A stretch of 64,000 bases of DNA from Sinohyriopsis cumingii. Lineage: Eukaryota > Mollusca > Bivalvia > Unionida > Unionidae. This document shows, piece by piece, positions 36,590-48,789 of this stretch. Within the stretch, counting starts at the first letter, position 1. Each line of letters opens with the position of its first letter. A program made the position numbers and the translations under genes. The notes beneath the pieces were generated by a model. The model was not told the origin of the DNA and ran no database searches. It was given only the letters and a program-made list of their open reading frames with translations. The stretch lies in NCBI GenBank assembly GCA_028554795.2, contig CM068827.1, forward strand, positions 70,405,809 through 70,469,808. Reading direction: 5' to 3'.

Positions 36590-36690
36590 GATATTGCTGC
36601 CTGTGACCTTGATAACAGGCTTATTGCTGCCTATGACCTTGATAACAGGCTGGCTGATATTGCTGCCTGTGACCTTGATAACAGGCTTAT
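36590..36690. repeat. Short tandem repeat, ~36-46 bp, three copies
   Basis: 'gaccttgataacaggct' recurs three times with 'attgctgcctgtg'/'attgctgcctatg' between. Intronic. Confidence 0.9.
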
Positions 36691-36865
36691 AGATTCAATG
36701 AAACAAATTTGCAGTTTAAAAAAATGTAGACAAGAAGCTTAACGGAGGCTGAACGAAGAATTGATGTTGGTTTATATCTTGCCTTTTCCAGGAACTTTGT
36801 ACTAAAGACATAAATGTACATCCTTAGTTGAGCGAAATTTATTCATTGTCTTACCCTGTACCTAC

Positions 36866-39567
36866 CTTATCCCTAAAGTGAGCTGTATTGTCTCTGAATC
36901 CACTTTCTAGAAGTTTGCCATAATCTGTTGTGGAGGTGACATCCAATTTTCCTTCAGAGTCAACAAAGTAAAAGTATATTGTGGTCTCTGTCACTTGCTG
37001 TTGGGAATTGTTATCTTGCAGAAGACAAGTCTTATCTGCAATATTTGAAATGATCACAATCTGCTCATCATGAACAGTATGTCCATTTTCAGAAATCACT
37101 CTTTGGAGGTCCTCCTTGAAGAGAGTTTTCACTGCACAGAAATCAAACCAGGTCATCCTCAGGACAACTGTAATGAAGACTGGAGGTGAAGTTGTATTGG
37201 AAAGAAATGTTGTAACAGGTTGGTTGACATCATGTCTGACTGTTGTTGTGGCTCCAGTAGTCCTGATGTTATTTACACTTGAACTGAATCTAAAGGTAGT
37301 CATTTGATTATTAGCTTTTGTGGATGAAACTACTACTTTACCTTTGGTGGTCAATGTAGTAGAGGTGTTGGTTCTTTCAGTTTTGTTCAATTCAGATTTA
37401 CTTGTGGTTAGTATGGAGATCAGAGGATCACTCTTTTTCTTGACAGTAGTTGTGATTTGTGTGGTAATGTTTCCTTTAGGGCTTGATGGACCTGCTGTAG
37501 AATGAGTCTGGTTTTCTTTAAGGATCAGGTCATGTGATCCATTTGGAAGATGATAAACCACAGATGCAGACAGAGTTGGAATGTAGCTTAGAACAAAAAT
37601 AGATTGTCTGGATGAGGATGACGGTGTGCTGGGTGTACTGGAGAAAGTGGTGTTGGTGCTTAATTTGGTATTAAGTAAGAATGGTGTCAAGGACGTCTGT
37701 GTCTTGTGAGACACTACTGGTATTGATGTATGCAATATTTCTACATCAGGTGTCACATGAGGCATTGGCTGTACTGAAGATGTGACACTAAGTGGTCCAG
37801 AGAATGAAGAACCTAGAGGCATTGAAGACACATTAAATGATACAGTCCCTTGAGCATGTGAAGATACATTAAATGATACAGTCCCTTGAGCATGTGAAGA
37901 TACATTAAATGATACAGTCCCTTGAGCATGTGCAAGTGTAGAGCTGACAGTGGATTGCACATATTCTTCAGAAGTTTTTTGCAAGCTGGAGGGCAAACTT
38001 ACATGTACTAGACTAGGTTCAATCAATGGTACAGTGGAGGAAGTAACATCTTTACTATTGATGGAGGATTCTTTCCATGGGTAGGAATGACTTTGAAGCA
38101 TCTGTATATGATCAGATGGTACTAGTGTAGATAGTTCCACTATTCTGCTACTCAGCAGAACATTTGATGATCTTGAACGTTCATCCATGGAGGAACTCTT
38201 CGTAGAAACATTTGTGGTGGTAGCATAGTATTTCCCTCCATGCTGTGATATTGATGAGCTAGAGATGTAGACTGTTTCAGGATTTTCTTTGTCCACTACT
38301 TTTCCTCCTTCTTGATCATTTTTACCTGGATCTTTGTCCTCTCCAGAGTTATCTCCCTGACCTTCTGAATTACCTACAACATCACCTGTTTGTCCATTTT
38401 CTTGAACAGGAGTTGGTGATATATTGGTCAGAATCAGATTTTCTGTTGCACCAGTTGTCAATTGATGCATTCTACCAATTGTAGTGGTTCCAGATAACTT
38501 TGCTGTTCTAGCAAGCTCTGGCTGAGTTACAGGTTCTTCGGTTACATCAGGGTTTAGAAGTGTTTGGACAGTTTTGTGCACATCACTGGGAGTGGGTAGA
38601 GTCCTTATAGTTAAAGAGGAAGCACCTGAAGGTGTGGGCATTGTCCTGTTTCCTTCACCAACTACTTCTTTTGGAGCTGGCAAAGTCCTGAGGGATCCAT
38701 GGCCATTTTCTGTAGGCCTTTTACTGGTAGTTATTCTGTAAGTTTGAACAACTTCTTCTCTTGGTGTCGGCAAAGTCCTGACTGAATCTGGTTGAGCTGG
38801 AATGATTCTTGGGTTTGGTAAGGTTCTATCTGCAACAGTGAAATTAATCAAATTGGAAGGATTGGGTTCTGTCAAATATTGCCCATGTCTCTGTTGTTCT
38901 GCTATTTCAGCAACATTAGGTTCTGTTTGCTCAATGGGGATTTCAGTCTTCTTTGATGAAAGATACCCAATAGGCCTTTGTTGCTGTTCTGTAATTTCTT
39001 TTTGTGGCTTTGGTGTATTTTCTATTGGTGGTCTTTCTGTGATTCCTCTACCTGGGTGATCTGTAATATGTGGATGCTCTGTAATGTCCCCATGGGGAAG
39101 TTCAAGTCTAGAAGTTGATAGGCTTCTGACAGACTGAGACTCTTGGTTTGGAATTGTAGGTAAATCTAGTCTGGCATGGCCAAAACCAGAGGCCTCTCCA
39201 TCAACATCAGCTGAAGAGTTCTGTCTGTCCTCTGTCTTCACAATAGTCCTATAATGGACATCCTGTTCCTCAAGACCCATAATAACCCTTCTTGTACTTG
39301 GTCCACCTTCAAGCTTTCCTGACTGTGGTCTTGAAGTGTGATTCTGTCTGTACTCAGTATCTGGCATGTCATATCTCTTGGAACCTTGATCAACTTCAGG
39401 TTCTTCTATCTCCTTACCTGACTGGTCTACATTCAAAGGAATCTCTTCACGTGGGTTCAATGGAAGATTTTGCATCTGTTGGTTTTGGTCCTGTACCCCA
39501 GGAAGGATCTCCCCAGATGTACCCGGATAGGTGTTTATCCCTTGTGTCCCAGTAAAACCCAAGCATA
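36866..39567 (-). CDS. RPTP large ectodomain exon: mucin-like region plus SEA-like module
   Basis: The acceptor TTCCTTTCAG precedes 39567 and the donor GTAGGT follows 36866. It starts with two bases of a split codon and then 900 codons without a stop. Residues 1-240 are Pro/Gln/Glu-rich. Residues 246-338 hold six RTLPTP-like repeats. Residues 545-580 hold three copies of HAQGTVSFNVSS. Residues 430-790 are dominated by Ser/Thr with many N-x-S/T sites, as in a heavily glycosylated stalk. Residues ~795-899 change to an ordered module (VFITVVLRMTWFDFC... TTIYFYFVDSEGKL) with two Cys. Its size and position before the membrane suggest a SEA-like fold; that is inference from pattern. No FN3, Ig or lectin domain is seen. 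The first base of the split codon and the signal peptide lie in an upstream exon. Confidence 0.93.
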
Positions 39568-39806
39568 CTGAAAGGAAGAAAATATGATATTATATATTTC
39601 ACCCTGTAAACTGGCTTATTCCCAGACATTCAAAAATTATGAGTTTGTTACAGTTTTCAAAGAAATATGATTTTCTAATAGCTTCTATTCATGATTATAT
39701 CTTGTTTAGTTTTACATAATAATTTCAAAATCAAAAGGTTTTAGTGTCCTTGTGCTTTAGTCTTCATCAATATAAAAGTACAGAAAACTATTCTTTTTCA
39801 AGTAAA

Positions 39807-40520
39807 ATATGTTTCTTCACAAATACTTACCCAATCATAATACCTTAGGAGAACTACTACTACTACCTTGCTCAACATTTTTAGCTAAAAAAGAGCTAAA
39901 AGTTATCTGTCCACCTAGATGGCTTTTGGACAGAGTGAACTTCCCTTGATAAAGGGATTGGCAGCAAAACCCATGAATGTCTCAGTTACTACTGGAGTGT
40001 AAGGCATGCTCTCTATATGGAAGTAGCTGTGGGGAGACTGGGAAGATGTATGTGTATTATGATTGGGTAATTATTTGAGAAGAAACATATTTTACAAGAA
40101 AAAATTTGTCTCTTCTTGAAATACTTTACCGAATCATTTACCCAATCATATTATCTTAGGAGATCATTTCCTAGTAAATATGTTTCTTCACAAATACTTA
40201 CCCAATCATAATACCTTAGGAGAACTACTACTGCTACCTTGCTCAACATCTTTAGCTAAAAAAGAGCTAAATGTTATCTGTCCACCTAGGTGGCATTTGG
40301 GCAGAGTGAACTCCCCTTGATTAAGGGATTGGCAGCAAAACCCATGAATGTCTCAGTTACTAAGGGAGTGTAAGGCATGCTCTCTATATGGAAGTAGCTG
40401 TGGGGAGACTGGGAAGATGTATGTGTATTATGATTGGGTAAGTATTCGAGAAGAAACATATTTTACGAGAACAAATTTGTCTCTTCTTTAAATACTTTAC
40501 CAAATCATATTATCTTAGGA
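39807..40520. repeat. Two direct copies of the DIRS terminal block
   Basis: A block of about 350 bp beginning 'tatgtttcttcacaaatac' at 39807 recurs at about 40165 with few changes. Each block starts with the terminal sequence and ends with its inverse complement (tatgattgggtaa...gaagaaac), so each can fold back. One copy would be the terminal repeat. The other is reminiscent of the internal complementary region that DIRS elements keep next to one end. Confidence 0.8.
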
Positions 40521-40724
40521 GAATATGTAAGAGGTGGAGACAGGTACATTCCCTTACCCCAGAGATGCCACCTCAAGTCCCCTATGGTATGTGAGACAGC
40601 ATCTAGATAATGCAACTGGAGAAGACTCCATCTGTCAGGGAGTGGCTACAGAAAGGGAAAATGTTCCTCCTGTAAATCCAGCACAATTTATGAAAGGCAA
40701 CCTGTTGTGATATGGCTATAGGTC

Positions 40725-41180
40725 CTACCAGATTGAGCTGAGCCCTTTGGGATGAAAGATCTCTGAGGTAAAACTGGAGAATGTGGACTCAGATCTCCAT
40801 CCCATGGCATGGACAATATCAGTTAGAGAACAATTCCAGTCAAAGGCAATGCTTCTGGCAACTATTCCAACCTTGTGACTGAAACGCATAACAAATTCAT
40901 TTGAGTTGGAGTTATTTCTTGATATGTAGAGTGAATAACCCACTTAATCCAGGATGAAAAGGATATATCATCCTGTCCCTGTTTGAGAGGTAAACATAGG
41001 CATGATCTCCCTTGACACAATGGCTCTGTCCATTTAAGATACCAATGAAAGAGGGAACTATCATGGGTGGAAATGACTATTCTTCTCAGAACTGCATGTA
41101 ATTTGGGTCCCCTGTTTGGGCATGAATTTTGCTCATTCTGCCTGCCATCAGAAAGTGCTTCAAATGGTGTTTTGTTCAAC
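40725..41180 (-). pseudogene. Tyrosine recombinase remnant of the DIRS-like element
   Basis: The frame at 40725-40943 encodes ARSIAFDWNCSLTDIVHAMG followed by WRSESTFSSFT. This resembles the C-terminal region of DIRS recombinases (A...I..A.GWxSxSTFxxFY). The expected active-site Tyr would follow STFxxF; the visible residue there is Thr (SSFT), so the catalytic residue appears lost or misaligned. The preceding frame (40862-41179) overlaps in another phase, implying a frameshift. Confidence 0.65.
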
Positions 41181-42159
41181 CAGCTTAGTACCTATGATAG
41201 GTTCCACTTTGGACACAGAGCCAATGTTTTTGGCCATCGAAAAACAAGGTTTGAGAGGAGGTAGAATGTCTTTTGTTTTATCAGATATCCTCTCTTCCAT
41301 GATGAGAAATGGTGTCAGTGATCCAGGAGTGATAACCTTTGATTGTGCTTGGTGCTAACTTTTTCACATCAAAGAGCCATATGTGTAAGTTAGTTATTTC
41401 AGGTATAGATACTGGTAGTGATATAATGTGTTCTTATGTACACCACTGTGTAAAAACTTTTCATTTGACTTCATGCGCTTTCAGAGTGGAGCACCATTTT
41501 GCTTGAGTGGTTGTGAGAACTGTTTATTTCTGGGTCATGTTTAATATGATCCAGACATGCTGGTTCAGTAGGTCTGTTTTATGGCAAAATAACTGCTGTC
41601 ATGGTTGTTTGAGTAGATGTCTGAAATTCTCTATTTTCCATGGAATTTCCATTGTGAGATTGATGAGAATGTCAGTCCTTGACTTCTCCCATTGGAGTGG
41701 AGCAATGAGGATGAGATGACACTCTGAGTCTCTTGCTTTTTGTATCATCTTTACAACCAGAGATTTGAAAGGTAGGCATATGTGTCCAGGCAATTTCTAT
41801 TTATGGAAAGCACATCAACTGCCCAGGCTCTGGGATCTGGGACTATGAGACAAAGGTTAGGAGCTTCAAATTCCACCTTATCGCAAATAGGTCCACCAAT
41901 GGTCAGTCCTATCAGGTGCATATCTGCCATTCCATCTGTATTAGTTGACTGTTCCAGAACAAGGAATCTGCAATTACTTTAAGACGTCCAGGCATATGAC
42001 AAACTTGGACATGGATTTGTTGTTGACAACCCTACTATAAAGTCTCACACCGATATGCAAATGACTGGAGACTTGGTTCCACTTTGCCATTTGAGAAAAG
42101 TCACCACCATAGAGTTGTCAGAAGAATGAGGACTCTCTTTCCAGTGAGAAATCCCTGTG

Positions 42160-42400
42160 ACTAGTGAAAGGCTTTCAAAATGGCTTTCATCTCAAGAATA
42201 CTGATATATAGATGCCAGTTCTGGCGAGACCACATTCCTCTGGCTTCCTGAAAAGACGGTAGTAGGTGTGCACCCCAGCCTTCTGTACCTGCATCCACAC
42301 TGACAGTTGTACTTGCAGAGGTATACCCACTGTGAGCCAGGTTATGTTGCTCCAATTCTGCAGATGGTACATCATATTAGTGCAAATGGGGAGAAGTTGG
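42160..42400 (-). pseudogene. RNase H remnant of the DIRS-like element
   Basis: The minus-strand frame 42161-42355 encodes VSVDAGTEGWGAHLLPSF, then GMWS and LYISILEMKAILKAF. These match DIRS/pararetroviral RNase H motifs (TDAS..GWGAHL, G.WS, IN.LEM.AV..AL). Downstream, in broken frames around 41850-42010, are HMPGRLKVIADSLF (H.PG..N..AD.LSR) and PLVDLFAIRWN, the segment that follows RNase H in DIRS elements. Confidence 0.75.
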
Positions 42401-42689
42401 TCCAATGGGCAAACTTTTGTCCTCCATTGGGATAAATAAATCATTTGTAATGGGTGCATATAAAGGCAGCCCAGGATGATGAGGTCTGCTGCCATGTTGA
42501 GCAAGTTCCAAGAAGGTGAAGGAATTCCTATCAAAGAGAGATTTCCTTGAGAGTAACAAAGCCACTGTGGTCCTGATTTTCAATGCCCATTCCTGAGGAA
42601 GATGCAGTCTGTTTACCTACGTGTTGAATTCAACACCTAGAGGAAGAAATTGTGGAGATGGTGCTATGTCAGATTTGTCCTTGTTGAGA

Positions 42690-43460
42690 AGGAAATCCTG
42701 ATTTGTAAGCAGTGTAACAAGGGTTATCATATCATGTTCTAATATATAACTCACCTGTTGCTTATGCAGGATGTCATCCTGGCAACTTGATGACATTGCC
42801 TTGGGAGATTGTCAAGACATGAGCTATAACATGGTTCATCAGACAAGTGAAGTCCAGGGACTGATGTTGAGTCCAAATGGAAGCACTCAGAACTGATAAA
42901 CAATGTCATTGTAGGTGAACTGCAAGAACTTCCTGGAAGCCTTGTGAGTAGAGACATGAAGATATGCATCTTTTAAGGCCATGCTGATTGCAAAAGTCTC
43001 CCTTCTGAATGGCAATCCAAATGCACCATCATGTTTCCACACTGAGAACCAAGTAGCATGAATGAATTGATTTAGGGTACTTAATTTGATGATAGGGCAC
43101 AGACAGCCATTTGCCTTTGGGACCCAGAAAAGTCTGGAATAAAATCCTGGGTAATTTCAAATGATTTCTACCACATTTTTCTGAAGAAGGTCAATTATTT
43201 CTTGCTGCAAGGTGGTGGCTTTGAATGGGTCTGTAGGAATGTTAGTAGATGATGAGACTTTTCACAGAGGAGGAGGCGTTTTGAAAATGAAGCGGAGTCC
43301 CTCAGGAACCACTTGCAGGGTCCAGTGAATGTCATGGTAAATCTTGTCTCCTGCTGGGATCAGTAGGAAGGGTAGTATTGAGGCAGTGTCATTTTTTGAC
43401 AGATGGAGGTGGTTGTGAAGTAAGCAATTGCTACTTCTCTGTCTTTTGTCCACTTTGGTT
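42690..43460 (-). pseudogene. Reverse transcriptase remnant of the DIRS-like element
   Basis: Conceptual minus-strand translation shows, in order, VPEGLRFIFKTPPPL, LLQKNVVEII, GFYSRLFWVPKANG, LSTLNQFI, ISMALKDAYLHVSTHKASRK, QF.VLPFGLN and an acidic pair CQDD in place of the YxDD box. These are the RT blocks in correct order. Several in-frame stops (after VVEII, before VLPFG and later) show the gene is dead. Confidence 0.8.
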
Positions 43461-43499
43461 CATGATAACCATGGTTTTTCGATGTGAGAAACTACGACA

Positions 43500-45100
43500 A
43501 GGCAACTTGTCAGAAGTTTGTGTTTGAGTTATGTCCCTTAGTTCCTTTTGTTGGTTTCCAAAAACTACCCTGTATCAGTGTTGTGGTTGAGGGGTATTTG
43601 TGTACTTCATTGATCTGTCCATTATAAAGTAGATTATGATGATCACTTAAGGAAGGTGAAAATGGAGAGCAGCGCATCTCATTCTGCCAATAGTAAATTG
43701 TAGCTGGTGTGATGACATTGGCTAAAGTATGTTGAGCAGCTCCGTTCAAGACCTGGGCCATTTTGGACACTGCCTCCCATGCATGTACCATGAAATTTGG
43801 AGTAAGAGATGATGAGCTCTGTTCTGCCTGCTACTGCATTGCATACCAAATGTTGACTATCACTGAAAGATGTTCAATCTATACAAATGTAGTATGGTTT
43901 TGACATCCCCAAAGCCTTGATATCATGGTCAACTGCTAAGGTGTCCAAATGAAAAGCTGCTGTATGGTAATAGTAGACCCACAGAGGAAAACTTGATGGA
44001 AGGTATTGTTGTGTGTAAAAGAGACATGATGTTTGGGTCATGCAATTGATGATATCAACAGTTCAAAATTCAAAATTTGCCAGACTGTGGAGGTAATTTG
44101 AATTTGGATTCTTTCTCTTTGTGGCAAGATCAACAGATGCTGTAGCTCTGATCCATGTGGTTGATAAGGTAGGATAACGAAGGCAGAACTCCAGAGACAA
44201 AAAGCAGAAAACTTCTTCAATGGAAGCTCTGAAAGCTAAGTCTTCCCATGACATAGTAAAATCGAGATGGGAAGAAAGAGCCTGAGAGTCAGCATCATCA
44301 TCTTGCTTGCATGAGGTGAGGCTAATGTCTCTTGAGTTGCCTGAGAAAGAGTTGGTGAAGAGTTTCGAGGTCTGCCGCTAACAAAACTTTTGGAGCACCC
44401 TGAAGAAGAAACAGTGATTTCCAATTGGTCACCAATTAGAGAGTCCCTTTTACTGACCAAAGGTTGAAAGAATTAAGAGGTGGCATTTGTCAGAAGCTAA
44501 GGTACTAAACTTGGTATTGTAAACAGAGAGTGCAGTGAGGCCATATGTGGGTTAGACTGGTCTCCATAATTGCCTGTATACACTGGGTTTGACAGATTGG
44601 ATGACACTGATTTCTGGGAACTTCTTGTGTTGAGGTCCCTGAAGATCCACTGTAATAGGCCTAGGCTGGTCAAAATGGAAACAGGCTGAGTTTATAGGGA
44701 GGATGTTGTCCAAGTCATAATATTGGGATGGGTTACGGGATTTTTGATCTTGATGTACATGACTGGTTCATGTATTGGTGGAGTGAGAGGATACTTTGTT
44801 ATGCTGGTTATCATCAACAGCTATATAGTGGAACCCGGAGACAAGGTCTAAAGGTATCGCCAGCAATGAGGAGTCCTGTGGTGGTGACATAGGTGCTGGG
44901 ACTGCCTCTGATTGTGTAGATTTCCAGCATTTTGTACTAGAGAACCCTGTGTTGAATTACCTCCCTTATCTGCCAAAAATTCCCACACTGAAGGCATGTC
45001 AGCATGTAATCTTGTGGTGTCTTCATCCTTAGTCATGCATTTCTGTTCTTTGCCTTGCGCCTGTCTCTTATTATTGAACACAAAGTCAGTGCAGAGTTAG
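43500..45100 (-). pseudogene. Presumed gag region of the DIRS-like element
   Basis: This is the 5' part of the element on the minus strand by position. Short broken frames (43510-43791, 44063-44254, 44236-44460, 44848-45081) carry no motif I can name. The assignment rests only on the order relative to RT. Confidence 0.4.
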
Positions 45101-45895
45101 GCCTTATAGCATTACCTGGAAATAGCAGATGAATTTAATAAAGCTATGAAGTGTCCAGGTAAAAACCAAAATAATTCACCATACTAATGGTGAGAGGTTC
45201 AAGGAAGACCTGTACACTTAATATATTGGCAAACTCACCTGTACAGCCAGTCCTAGTGGAATTATACATAAACTGTATTAAGAGTTTTCTATAGGTCTCA
45301 GAGACTTGTAAGTAAACATAATAAAAGTACAATCTAAACTTATTTGTGAAGTTACATAGGCTACCAGTGCAAATAACCAAAGTACAATTAAATGTATAAA
45401 GATGATGAAGTGTGGTAAAATTGTAATGGCAGAACTTTGTCAACACAGAAATAAAGAAAAGTTGGAAATATAAATGGAGTATACTTTCCTTGTGAAGTGA
45501 TAACTCCTCCAACTTGTATCAGAGTTGAGTCTGGCTTTTGCAAGGTCTCTCATGGTAAAAGCATGCTTCTTGGCATAAGTGGAAGTAGTAACTGAGACAA
45601 TCATTGATTTTGCTATCAACCCCTGTATCAAGCAGAGATAACTCTGCCTGACCGCTACCTAGGTGGGCAGATAACGTTTTGCTCTTTTTTTATAGCTAAA
45701 AATGTTTTCTGGGAGGGCTGGATTTGCAAGGTAGTAATAATTCTTCTAGGTATTATTTATGATTGGGTAATGTATTTAAAGAAGAAACAGGAGACTTTTT
45801 TTGAAAAAAGAATGAAAAGAATTGAGAGGAAAACATATGCAGATTTTTCTTTGTATTTAATGATATTTAATGTGTTACAATTCATGTTGTACTTT

Positions 45896-45897
<2 letters not shown>

Positions 45898-45931
<34 letters not shown>
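45898..45931. repeat. (GA)n microsatellite
   Basis: Pure GA run close to the right end of the DIRS-like element. Confidence 0.95.
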
Positions 45932-45934
<3 letters not shown>

Positions 45935-45938
<4 letters not shown>

Positions 45939-48420
45939 CAATACCTGACAATACAAATAGAAACCACATTATAGTATGTTCCATTATATGAGTAGATGTA
46001 TGGAATGAATGTCTAAATTAAGACCAAGGGAAATCCCCAACACTTGAATCATTGCTGCACAGTCTCAATTTTCCACCTTTACTCTCTACAAGAGGCATCT
46101 AGTCTTGTAGAATTTTCTGAAAAAGATTTATTTTAAAAATCATTAATACAATACTTTTCAATTTGATATGTGAATTTAAACCTAAACTTGCCTCTTATTT
46201 TCTTTCTTCTCAAATTATAGATTTTGTTCTGCTACGGAAGTGTGAATCTGTTTGACTAAATTTATATTTTACTGGTCACTGACACACTCTCATATCATCA
46301 TAAGTGCCTTTCTTCATAATCTATCACCAAGAGGAAACTCTGTGATTATCAATAGATACAGAGAAAAACACTAAATAAAGAGAAAGTAAAGTGGAAATGT
46401 CTGCAGATTCTCACATGGTAGAAAAATTATTCCTCCCTCAAATTTCCTAAATCTAGTGTACTGACCCTGTTTACGCATCATGCAATGGATTTTAGATGCA
46501 AAAGATGGCTGCCTGTAACTCTAGAAGGAGAAAACTGTTAATTGATCATGTCATGCCTTGAGTGGGGAAGTATGTGAGTGTGTGTGCAAGAGAGAGAAAT
46601 TTTATTAAGTTATGATAAATCACTACAATTAAACTCTTGCCAAAAAGAATTTTATGAATTAAGAATTAAAAAAAAAAAAAGTAACATGACATTCAATATA
46701 AGCTAAGAACTGAAAAACTGATGTATCTTTACTTTTATTCAGAATGTGCGAAATGTTTATAGCAAGATGGGAACTTTCCAAAATAGGGTACCTGCAAACA
46801 ATGAATAGTACCTACCAATACTGGTCAAACTTAAATATAAGATTGATAAATAAATATCTCAAACTTTACCCCACAAATGTCAAAAGCAGAGGTGAGGATG
46901 TATGATTTAGGAATCACCTTCTAACAATGCATACTGTGTTTTCAATACTTCTGTACATATGTAGCAAATTTTTATGGTTGGGACAATTGCTTTTATAATA
47001 CACAGAAATCATGATTATACACCTGATAATTATAAGTATAAATTGTGAGTCAGTTTTTAAAAAAATCCAAGACACTTCAATTCTTGAATATTTAACTCTG
47101 ACATTCCACATCAGTGACAATTTGAAGTTCAAAAGAGCTCAGAGGTCTTGTGGTTGTCCTCCAAGACAAATAACCACAATTTTGATTTTCACAAGACACC
47201 CTATTCCCAAAAATCATTTATTTGAGATATAAAATGTTCATTTGGCCAAACATTGCTTTAAAAAAATTAGAAATGAACTACATCTTTAAATCTCATAAGA
47301 TAGCATTGTTAATGTGCCAAATGTTAATGATGACTGACTAGGTGCTGATGAAAGTCTATATTACCAAGACAGCAGCATACATGTGTATTTGGGTGCATTC
47401 TGATATGCAGGTCAGGACACTGGGTGTAGGAATTGATCACAGATAACAGCTTAGCTATAAACATTTCAACCCTGTATAAGAGATAAAGTTTTAAAAAAAA
47501 TTGGAATCACAAAGCTGTAGATTGCAAATTCAGAAACCATACTTAAAATACTGATTGAGAAAATGTTGTTAATTACAAAATCATTTTTCCATGTAGTTGT
47601 TAAATAATGAAAAAGATTTAAATGCTGAGGTAATAGTTAAAAATGTTCAGTTCAAGATGTTTCATTATTATGGTGCTCAATCAAACAAAAGAAAAGAAGA
47701 GAACTTTTATTCTTTTGTGGAATACGTTTTCAATTTATCATTACAGCAGACTCCCAAACTGAAGCAAATTCACTGATATTTTCTAAATGGTAATTGTTAG
47801 ACAATTATGCTTTTGCAGGTGCTTTCAAGGAAACTGCTGCTGACTGAGTAATTATTATGATAGTAAAATTAATTTTAGGTCACAGGCAACTAATTATTTT
47901 ATGAGCAAAAGAACCAGCTGGTGTATGGTAGTATATGAAAAACTTTATTTAAAAGAATGAAGCTTGATAATTGGCTGAAAACAATTACAATAAAAAATCA
48001 ACCCAGTTTTCCCACAAGAAACTGGTACATCTGCATTAAGTTGTGTGTAATAGCAATGTGGAATCTAAAACCATTTTCATTTTATCTCTGTCACTGCACA
48101 GATACTATCAAATATAAATGGAGAGATCTCACTGGATAAGATTTTTTTAAGTGGGTACCTACAGCAGAATTATTCTAAACAAAACGAGTTAAACAGCAAA
48201 TAGTTTTCATCCTTTACCAATTTCCTTTTGAAAAGATCAACATATGATGTAAGTGTGAATTTGTCAGTCTTACCACAAAACTATAGTAATTGGACCAAAT
48301 ATTAGCATTGTAACTTACTGGCATTGAATTAATATGTCAGTGCCCTACAATATGTCCACACTCTGTACTAATCTGGTTCATAAAATATTACTAACAGTGA
48401 ACTTTACTGCATAAAAATAG
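45935..48420. other. Intron or upstream sequence, nothing recognised
   Basis: About 2.5 kb of AT-rich sequence with a poly-A run near 46668. Short frames (46914-47132, 47011-47232, 47957-48139) have no recognisable family or codon signal. Confidence 0.5.
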
Positions 48421-48422
48421 CA

Positions 48423-48650
48423 GGGGTCCTGCATGGCTGAGTGGTCTAAGGTGCTTGCCTTTACAGAATACTGACATCTCACCTCTGTCCACATGGGCTT
48501 TGAGTCTCAGGTTCAGCCAATGTGGGCATGCAAGAAAGCTTGCCAGTAGCTTCTCTTGGGTCTGTGGTTTTTCCTGAGTTCTTCCTCCATCAGATATACT
48601 GGCCACCACTATCATGTGCTGAAAATGGCATTAAATGTACAAAAACAGCG
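48423..48650 (+). mobile_element. tRNA-Leu/Ser-like SINE (family 1), plus-strand copy
   Basis: Starts 'catggctgagtggtctaagg' (A box) with a B-box-like 'tctcaggttcagcc' about 60 bp later. It ends 'gctgaaaatggcattaaa'. It is the only copy in this orientation among five and is clearly diverged. Confidence 0.8.
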
Positions 48651-48789
48651 ATGTCAAAAATAGATTGGTATTACAATAAGACCTTACCCTTCACAGTACA
48701 GTACTTTCTCACAATAATGCTGTCCATGACAGCCACAGAGTATACTGCCTTATAGTGAGTCTGACTTACCATGAAGTACATGATTTAGT

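Larger units (their letters stand above)
39800..45792 (-). mobile_element. DIRS-like tyrosine-recombinase retrotransposon, decayed
   Basis: The two ends are inverted copies: near 39807 'gtttcttcacaaatac' + 'ttacccaatcata', and near 45755 the complement 'tatgattgggtaa' + 'tgtatttaaagaagaaac'. The match continues inward through 'ttagctaaaaaagagct' and 'cacctag' for about 130 bp. On the minus strand, right to left, are a gag-like region, reverse transcriptase (42690-43260), RNase H (42160-42400) and a tyrosine-recombinase-like region (40730-41180). This is the DIRS order. Frames are broken by stops throughout. It lies in the first known intron, about 240 bp upstream of the ectodomain exon. Ngaro-type elements are an alternative, but their repeats are direct rather than inverted. 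Confidence 0.8.

Noticed and set aside
36851-39059. Plus-strand frames opposite the ectodomain exon (37116, 37320, 38802, 39292)
   Set aside because: They are shadows of the Ser/Thr/Pro-rich minus-strand exon, which has matching splice borders and a continuous 900-codon frame.
39447-39629. N-terminal extension of the ectodomain frame through 39570-39629 as a signal peptide
   Set aside because: In the ectodomain frame a TAA lies upstream with no ATG between it and the exon. The hydrophobic residues come from translating the polypyrimidine tract of a good acceptor. The Met-starting frame here is in another phase.
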